From Brachionus plicatilis (Eukaryota > Rotifera > Eurotatoria > Ploima > Brachionidae), in assembly GCA_010279815.1 (NCBI GenBank), contig QEOQ01000697.1:96809-160808 (forward strand): 64,000 nt of DNA, in the 5' to 3' direction. Below, one piece after another: positions 56,909 to 64,000 of the stretch (its first letter is position 1; each line of letters opens with the position of its first letter). Under the pieces are notes generated by a model that had not been told where the DNA came from, made no database searches, and saw only the letters and a list, made by a program, of their open reading frames with translations. Both the position numbers and the translations under genes were made by a program.

Positions 56909-57129
56909 TTTAATTCCTAAATTAAAGTAAAAAGATACCGCCTCGTAATCGCAATTATACAGCTCTACTTACTTATCTTAAGAGAATTTTAATTAGTTTT
57001 TTGTCATAAAAATTTTTTTAATCAAGTTACGAAATAAGTAAACTAAATAAAGATTTTTTTAGCATTTTCGATTGAACAATTAAAACTCAATATTCTATTT
57101 TTGATGTAATCTATTTAATTTTAAAGTAC

Positions 57130-57515
57130 TTTTTTGGCGGACGGTCATTTGTCAATTTTGGACCGCTGAAAATTACGACCAAAATAAAACGAGCGGTCAA
57201 AGTCGTGAACTTTTTAGTGAGAAAAAAATTATGTAAAAATAACTTAGAAGTATCTTAAAATGACGATCAAAATATTTTATTATTTTTAAATAATTTTTTT
57301 AGTATGCTTCTTTTTTCTGTGAAATTTTTATTAAGCTTGAGGACCGTTTTCAAACAATTTGAAGGTATTTTGACCGCTCGTTTTATTTTGGACGAATTTT
57401 TTTGTTATTATGGCGGTTCAAAAATGTGTTCAGCTGATCGGTTATTTGACCGCAAAAAACCCTCAATGTGAAATGTGAAATGGACCGATTTGCTTTGAGT
57501 GCATTCAACACTTCT
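57130..57515. mobile_element. palindromic GACCG/GGCCG element, copy 2
   Basis: Inner inverted repeat: GACCAAAATAAAACGAGCGG (from 57177) and its inverse ending near 57395. The outer parts carry TTGGCGGACGGTCATTTG on the left and TTTGACCGCAAAAAACC ... GCATTCAACACT on the right. It shares the right half with 1-160. Non-coding. It appears more diverged (GGCCG changed to GACCG/GATCG) than copy 1. Confidence 0.65.
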
Positions 57516-57904
57516 TAAAGCTAAAAAAGTCCAGAAATTAAATCTAAAACTTAATAATATATTAAATTATTTTTATTAATTTCTTAGTATATTCTTGGTA
57601 TCTTGTAAACGAGACTAAAATTTTTGTTTTCATAATGTGTAAAAAAAATAATTTTGACTGTTTTACCTATGGTTTATTGTATATTGCCTTATAAGAACTA
57701 AAAAGCTTAAGTTAAATTTTTGAAATGTCTGGAAAAAAAATCCAAAAAAAATATCTGATACTAAATTAATTTTTTACCATATAGTAGATAATATTTTATC
57801 AATTTGTAATATAAAAATTCTTTTTCGATAAAAATAAAAATAATTAATAATAAAAACTGATAATAATAATAAAAAATAACTAAAAATGACTTTTTAACAA
57901 CTCT

Positions 57905-58480
57905 GATAATAATAAGCTACGACAAGCAAGCTTGCGAAGATGTCTTACCAATAAGACATCTATGATAGCTCGATGCATAGAAATCTAGTTACATATACTG
58001 ATTTACTTATGAAACTCCAATATCTTCCGATATTAAATTATTCCATTCGTTTACGACTCTATTGGTGAAGAAGTTGGTTCTTTGTAGGCAGTTGGTTGAA
58101 GTTTGACCGTAGATTTTTCTCATGTGCCCTCTGATTCTCTGAGCGTTCCAGTATTAACATCATGTGTCAAGTTATAACAAGTGTCTTCAAAGTGTTGATG
58201 GTCCAGTACCTGAATGTTCTTCTCTACTGCTCGAGAACCGTGGTTGCTTTGTTAGTCTGGATTTTTACGAGTAGAGAATTTCAGGTTATGAGAAAGTGTA
58301 AATCTCAGATCCTTCTCTGCCTCTAGGAGACTCAGGTGGCTTCTTTCAGTTTATTCTCCCATAAACAGCTCAGTTCTGTTCATAAGAATTTTAGGGGATC
58401 TTTTGAACTCAATCACTTTGCATTTGTCAACATTGAATAGGATTGAAATCAAGTTGTTGGATATCAAAGTTACTTTCAAT
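57905..58480 (-). pseudogene. degenerate LINE ORF2 3' end
   Basis: Read on the minus strand, short frames separated by stops and frameshifts show LINE landmarks in the right order. NVDKCKVIEF comes from the reverse-transcriptase thumb region (about 58435-58405), followed by EAEKDLRFTLSHNLKFST. Near the end are MRKIYGQTSTNCLQRTNFFT and NRVVNEWNNLISEDIG, matching the conserved NFFTNRVV..WN.LP tail of many LINE ORF2 proteins. It is followed by TTATTATTATC-type simple sequence, as in LINE 3' tails. Not functional. Confidence 0.8.
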
Positions 58481-61400
58481 ATAGAAAATGTTTTCAGATA
58501 CTTCCATTATTAGTTCCAAGTATTTTGTAGTTAATTTAATTTATAAAAGTAAATTGTATTCATTTACTTATCGATTTTTATAAGGTAAAAATATTTATAT
58601 TTAAGGAAGCGGTTATGTTTTTAAATCAGTCAAGTAGAGAAAAAAATTATTATAAATAATATTAATTTATTTTAATATTTGTTTCTTAATTTAAGTATTA
58701 ACAATAATTTCCTTGATTAATATTGAATCCCTTGTTAAATTTTTAAAAAGAATTTCGTTGATTTCATTTTGACATTAATTTTTAATTTTTGACTTACCTT
58801 AATTTTTTGACATTAAAATACTTCGAAATTGATTTCGAAATTTTATGAAAATGTAAATCTTTAAAATCTTTTTTGTGAAAATTTTCATAAAATTTAGAAA
58901 ATGATTTTATTTTATTTAAAAACAAATAAGGCATTTTTTAAAGCAACCCTGAAACACATTAGCTAAAAAGATTTAAAATTAGTTAATTTTTATTAATTCG
59001 AATGCTTTCACAACGGTGCAATCTGTATAAGATTTTTTTTATTAAATAAAAGATATTTAAAAAATTTTTAAAAGCCGATAATGATTTTAAAAAATAATTC
59101 GAGTTTAAAGAAGAAAACAATACAATTTAAACGAAAAATTATTTAATAGAAGAGGAAGAGAATTTTTGACGCCCAAGCTTAAAAATAAAGCATATAATCT
59201 AAAAATATAGCATTAAGACCATTTTTTCTTAATTAAATTTTAATTTGGGGACAAGTGTTGTTAATTCTATTATTTAATAATCTTCGAAGAAATATTAAGA
59301 TGATTTTGTGACTGAAATAGTGGTTCATGTACGAGTAATTTGGTGCTTACCTAATGCGCTTTCGGTTCCTAAAACACGGAAATCAAGATGTCTCTTTATT
59401 TAATAATTTTTGTTATATTTCGAACTGAAAAATTACCATAATATGCCATTCCAAAGCATTTGACTGGCTGAAACTTTAAGAAACCACATTTCCTGAATTA
59501 ATTGTCTTATACTGTAATACAATTGAGATCTACAAGAAAATCTCCAAAAGTTCATTTTCGTGCTTTCTATTGTCAATATCCTTTTGTAGACTTGGTTTTT
59601 ATCAAATACTTTTGATTCTATGAGATAATGCCATGCAGATATTTAGTAAAACAAAATATCCAATTTAGTAACAGTCAATAAGTTTTTGAAAAATTGCAAA
59701 TTAAGCTATTTTCTATAGTTATTTGTCTTGTCTTTTTAGCATTAAATATTTCTTTTAATTTAAATTTTTAATGATTTAATTTTTTATTGTTTCAGTCAGC
59801 CTTTATTATTTATTAATAGGAATTAGAAATTTCCTGTCCTTTGCAAAAAATAAGGATTCAGAATCAGTAATTTTTCCTGTTAAAAATTATTCCCTTCTTT
59901 TCCTTAATTTTTGTTCATGTTTTCAAAAGAAAATCAATTATTTTAAAATTATTTATCTTAATTTTCATTACTTTGGTATTCATTAAATTCAATTTTGATG
60001 TTTTCTGATGATCATAATATTACATTTTCACAAAGTTATTCAAAAGTCATAAAGTCAAAGTCAAGTCATGTGGCCGCCTTAATAATTACATGGAGCGGCA
60101 AAAAACTTATTTTTAAAGAATACATTTTTAAGTCAGATCAACTGACTTGGCTTCACAATTGTTAAAAGTTACTGACTTGACTTTGAAAAGAATTAAAAAT
60201 TACTTTATTTCTGACTTTTGCGCAAGTCTGCATTTTCAATAGATTTAGTTCAAAATAAGTTTTTTTGAAAAAGTATTGAGTCTCGACCCATTAAGTCATC
60301 GTTTTAAGCTTGACTCGGAATTAAATTAGCTTCTCATTTTTGAACATTTAAAAAAAAATGATAAGCATCTCTAAAAAATTATTTGAGATTTAAGTCAAGG
60401 TATCAATACATGTTAAACTTTATTATTTGTCTTTAAGTCCAACTGAAATTAAATGAAAAAAACTGAGTTCAACAATTTGTTCAACATTTTATCCGGTTTC
60501 TGATTCTGCAAAAAAAAATTGGGATTTGGCAGTGAACCAAGGACGAGCTACAAAAATAGTGGAAAACTCCTAAAATTTTTCGTCTCCAGTCAATATTAGT
60601 GGTAAAAACAAATAAATTCACAATTTTGTAGCTTATAAAAAGAGCATTAAGAATATGTATCATCTCACAATCTCATCTCACTATTAACGAATACGTAAAA
60701 GGATAATAATTTAATAAAATTATCAATAAATATTACATTACAAACGAAGTTAACAACTGACCGTCCCGACCATCCAAAGAACGGTGGCCTGCTGTCCCAC
60801 CGAACCTAAATTATCCTAAATTTAAGCAAACTTGAAATTTTAAGGGTCTTCTGAAATTTTTCCAATTTTTATAAATTTAGATCAATTGTCCAAAAAGAAA
60901 ACTTTAAGATATTTTTATTTAATATTTAAAAATTTTGCAATAATTTTAAAACTTTTGCGAACTTTGCTTAAAAATAAATTTGAAATTTTGGCTCTTGACA
61001 ATCAAAAATTTAAAATCTGTTGATTTAAAATAGAAAAATAAAGGCTTACGCTGGAAAATTGATCTGAATTCGATCTGAAATTAGGGTAGGTTTTATAATA
61101 TAAGAACCTTAAAAATTTCAAATTTTATTTTAAAAATTTCAAATTTCATTTTAAAATTTTTGAATGTGGTACAATTTAACAGTTTTCAAAATCATTTTAT
61201 TATATCATTTAATTTTTTTTTGAAAATTAAACTTTATCGATAACAAATAGAGAAAATTTAATAAAGTCTTTGTTAAGAAAAGGCTTTTTAAGTTTATTAT
61301 TTTGTTACAAAAGTCTGAAATAACAATAATTTTCAAACTCAAATATTCTGAAAAAGGCGAAAAAAAATTATTATCTTTTTAAATAACTTGAATTTTTTGA

Positions 61401-62192
61401 GATGATTAATTTTCCTTTTTTTATATTTCTATCTTCAAATGTTATTAATTTGAAGGACGCTTAAGTGTTTAAAGTCAAGTTGAATTTTTTTCTTCATAAA
61501 TTTTGTTTTTAATTGTTGCGAAACCAAATAAGTTAAACAACGAATAAATCTTTGAAGCAGACTTTTAAGAACAATCGATTTTTGTTTTCAAAAATTATTA
61601 AATATTTTTAATAAATTTTTAATAGGTGAATAGTACTCTTCGTATGATTGAAGCCATAATATTTTATAATGATGAAATATAAGCGGAGGTTATTAAGACA
61701 TGTGATTTCTATAAATCTGATGCTTCAACAAATCAAGAAAATCCACAAGAAGGATAAGAAAGTTGTTCAAGCATTTAAAAACACTTTGTAAAATAATTTT
61801 AAATATTAGTGTTGTTTTTTATATATAAAATCAACTTTGGGATTTTTCAACACTTTTAAAAAAAGATTTCAGATTTTAGAAATAATTAATAATTAGAAAT
61901 TTTTTTCCATAAATTGTTGCTTAATAAAAAAGCTGAAACGAAAAAAAATAAGAAAAAATATTAAAATAAAGTAAATAAAATTAAATTTTTATATTAATAT
62001 TTTATTTGTTCATTTTAGATTTGAATTTTAAATATTAAATGTAAATAAATGGAAAATAAATGTATTGCAAAAATACTCTTTCTAAAAATAATAAACAATT
62101 TAAAGAAAAACGATTAAAAAAATGTTTCTAATTTTAGAATAAGTATTGCTAATTTATCTAATTAAATAGTAAAAGCCATTTATGCAAAGCCA
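58481..62192. other. gene-poor region with GC-richer patch
   Basis: No supported gene. About 60755-60815 is a compact GC-rich patch (CTGACCGTCCCGACC ... GGTGGCCTGCTGTCCCACCG) with no open frame. About 60047-60190 has AAGTCAAGTCA/TGACTTGACTT words that recall the CCAGAG element. The open frame at 60663-60481 (minus) is unrecognised. Confidence 0.4.
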
Positions 62193-63107
62193 ATTATGAA
62201 AATCTTTAAGCAATAGTTTACGGATTACTTTTACTTTTTACTTTTACGTTTACTTTCAAAAGTACCAAAATAGCAACTAGTCGCCTAAATTTCGGATTCC
62301 CTTTTTCTTTAAAGTTACTGGGTCTATTAATTTTTTTTTTTAATTTTTGGTTAGCATTTTCGTTTTGATTTCATATTAGAACTCTAAAAATTCAAAATTA
62401 ATTTTTGTTCCTTAAGAATTAGAAATATACAAAGATTTCTTTAATCTACAAATATTTAGATGCGTGTACAACATGTCATTCTTTATTCAATTTATTTATT
62501 TTAATTTTCTCTTTTATTTTATTATATTTTTGCTTTACTTTTTTTTTTATCTGTAAAAGCTTTTGCCCGTCACTTAAAACACATAAATAATAAATGATTT
62601 ATTTTTTTCACCCTTTTCATCACAAAATTTTAATTCTTTTAAATCTTATTTTCCATTAGAGCCAAACAAAATATATGTTAAATGTTAACCATTAGTAAAA
62701 TCTACTAATTCCTATGTATTTTCAATTCCAGGTATTGTGATATGCTATAATAGGTATTGATGATTTTTGTCGGTTTATGAATTGAAATTAATCATAAAAC
62801 CAAAGCTTTGAATGTTCTAGTTCTTAAGGAACAAAATTTAATTTTGAATTTTTAAAATTCTAACATAAAATCAAAAAAATTAATCAAAATTAGAAAATAT
62901 TATCTTTAATTCTTTAAGATCTATAATGCTAACAAAAAATTTAAAAAATTAGTTTTATTTTTATTTAATAAATTAAAAGGAGAGATTCCCAGTAACTTTA
63001 AAGAAAAAGGGAATCCGAAATTTAAGCGACTAGTTGCTATTTTGGTACTTTGAACGATTACTAACAGTAATCTAATTCGTAAACTATTTTTAAACGATTT
63101 TCATAAT
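62193..63107. mobile_element. 915-bp element with long inverted repeats
   Basis: The left arm (62193 to about 62425) and right arm (about 62815 to 63107) are inverted copies. Shared blocks include ATTATGAAAATC, ATAGTTTACG, AGTACCAAAATAGCAACTAG, TTTCGGATTCCC, GGTTAGCATT/GTTAGCATT and TTCAAAATTAATTTTTGTTC. Arms differ by small indels and substitutions, so it is older than the element at 37805-38817. The spacer is non-coding. A TA may flank both ends (TA-TGAAAATC...GATTTTCA-TA), but this is weak. Confidence 0.7.
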
Positions 63108-64000
63108 CAATATCTTTTTTCTAATAAAATCTTACTGTGGTAATAGTAAAAAAAAAATAAATTTTAAAATTTATATAATAAAAAAATAATAATTTTGCGA
63201 AGTTAGACGAAATAAAGTTTTTTGACACTCTTTAATTTCAAGAACAAGATTTGAACCGAAATAATATAATTTTATTATTTCTGTTTGTTAGCATTGAGAG
63301 AATTTTGTATGAGATTTTGCCATGCCAGATTTTACATCAAATAGAAGTTTTAGAATAATTCTAGATTAAGTTATATTTTTATTATTTTCAATCAACACCT
63401 CATGGCTGATGTAAAAAAAGATTTTTAAATCAATTCTAGTTGATTTTTTTAATTATCAGTTCATCATATACTTTGATAGAAAATTAACTTTTTATTTGTT
63501 TTTTAGATAATTAGTATAATCAAAAATTGAATTTTTTTTTTCTAAGTTTAATTACTTGATTAAATATTAATGTATTAACTTCATTTTCAACTGAAAAATT
63601 TTGTGTTCTTATTTTGTTTTTTCATTTTCAAAAAATGATCCATGAATATCAAAAAATAAATTCAAGAAAGAATTTTATCTTTTGATGACTAAATATTTAA
63701 GAATTCTTTTCTTACTATTTCTGTTGATGCAATATTCTAGAAATCGTGATTTTCAAAAAATCATGCTCAATTAATCGAAATAAAAAAATTCTACATTTTA
63801 AATTTAAAATTTAGAACTTTTTTATCATCAAAAACTTTCTTTTCTTAACTTTCATTTCATTAAAAAAATTCAAAAAAAACTTTTTTTTAGAATGTTTTTG
63901 AATAATTTGAGTCAAAAGTATTGTTCAAGTTCTTTGCAAGTAAAAATAATCGACAACCTAGTGACTACAGTAATTTTGTGCATATTTTTTGTTATTGGCT
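63108..64000. other. intergenic, no gene seen
   Basis: AT-rich DNA to the end of the window; no supported feature. Confidence 0.45.

Larger units (their letters stand above)
54277..57129. other. gene-poor, repeat-bearing region
   Basis: Apart from the CCATT array, poly-T tract, hairpin and short repeats listed separately, nothing gene-like is supported. A 60-codon open frame at 54759-54941 is short and unrecognised. Confidence 0.4.

Overview
The window reads as nuclear DNA of an AT-rich invertebrate animal. The genes are clearly metazoan (FUT8, an Rb pocket protein, MFSD3, NUDT6, carboxypeptidase D, an hnRNP A/B protein, a tincar-like protein). Most introns are only about 48-83 nt with GT...AG ends, and the intergenic DNA is very A+T rich. 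This fits a monogonont rotifer such as Brachionus, or another compact AT-rich spiralian. That assignment is inference from composition and gene structure, not a database result. No tRNA, rRNA, CRISPR or prokaryotic feature is supported.

Layout: 1-160 is a GC-rich palindromic repeat. 1373-1620 is a small inverted-repeat transposon. 2501-3203 (+) is a typical 2-Cys peroxiredoxin, convergent with FUT8 (5718-3724, -). 5719-9170 is intergenic with a possible decayed coding fragment, a tandem repeat, a hairpin and a GGCAA-type transposon. 9171-11824 (+) is an hnRNP A/B RNA-binding protein, followed by a small two-exon gene for a putative secreted acidic peptide (12805-13106, +). 21492-14621 (-) is a five-exon p107/p130-type pocket protein. 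22930-23720 is an unusual element with mirrored subterminal repeats and an AT-hook reading frame. 25205-26327 (+) NUDT6 and 26378-27834 (+) MFSD3 lie 50 bp apart, like an operon. 29041-29555 is a complete GGCAA-type transposon. 29794-31500 (+) is an intronless RBR ubiquitin ligase. 41054-32586 (-) holds two tandem carboxypeptidase D paralogues: the upstream one has lost key catalytic residues and carries a 1-kb foldback element inside an intron. 41055-51650 is a long gene-poor stretch with one LINE remnant. 51673-54276 (+) is an intronless eight-segment membrane protein resembling tincar. 54277-64000 is gene-poor and rich in repeats (CCATT-like array, palindromic element, LINE 3' remnant, 0.9-kb inverted repeat).

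The genes do not form one pathway. Two local relationships matter: the NUDT6-MFSD3 pair, probably co-transcribed, and the carboxypeptidase D duplication, where one copy looks fully active and the other looks like a pseudo-peptidase. The repeat content is dominated by short non-autonomous DNA elements with inverted repeats. Two families begin with GGCA and each has at least one copy flanked by a perfect 9-bp direct repeat. Exon boundaries were chosen by eye from GT/AG sites, reading-frame phase and family conservation. Every multi-exon model given joins to a length divisible by three.
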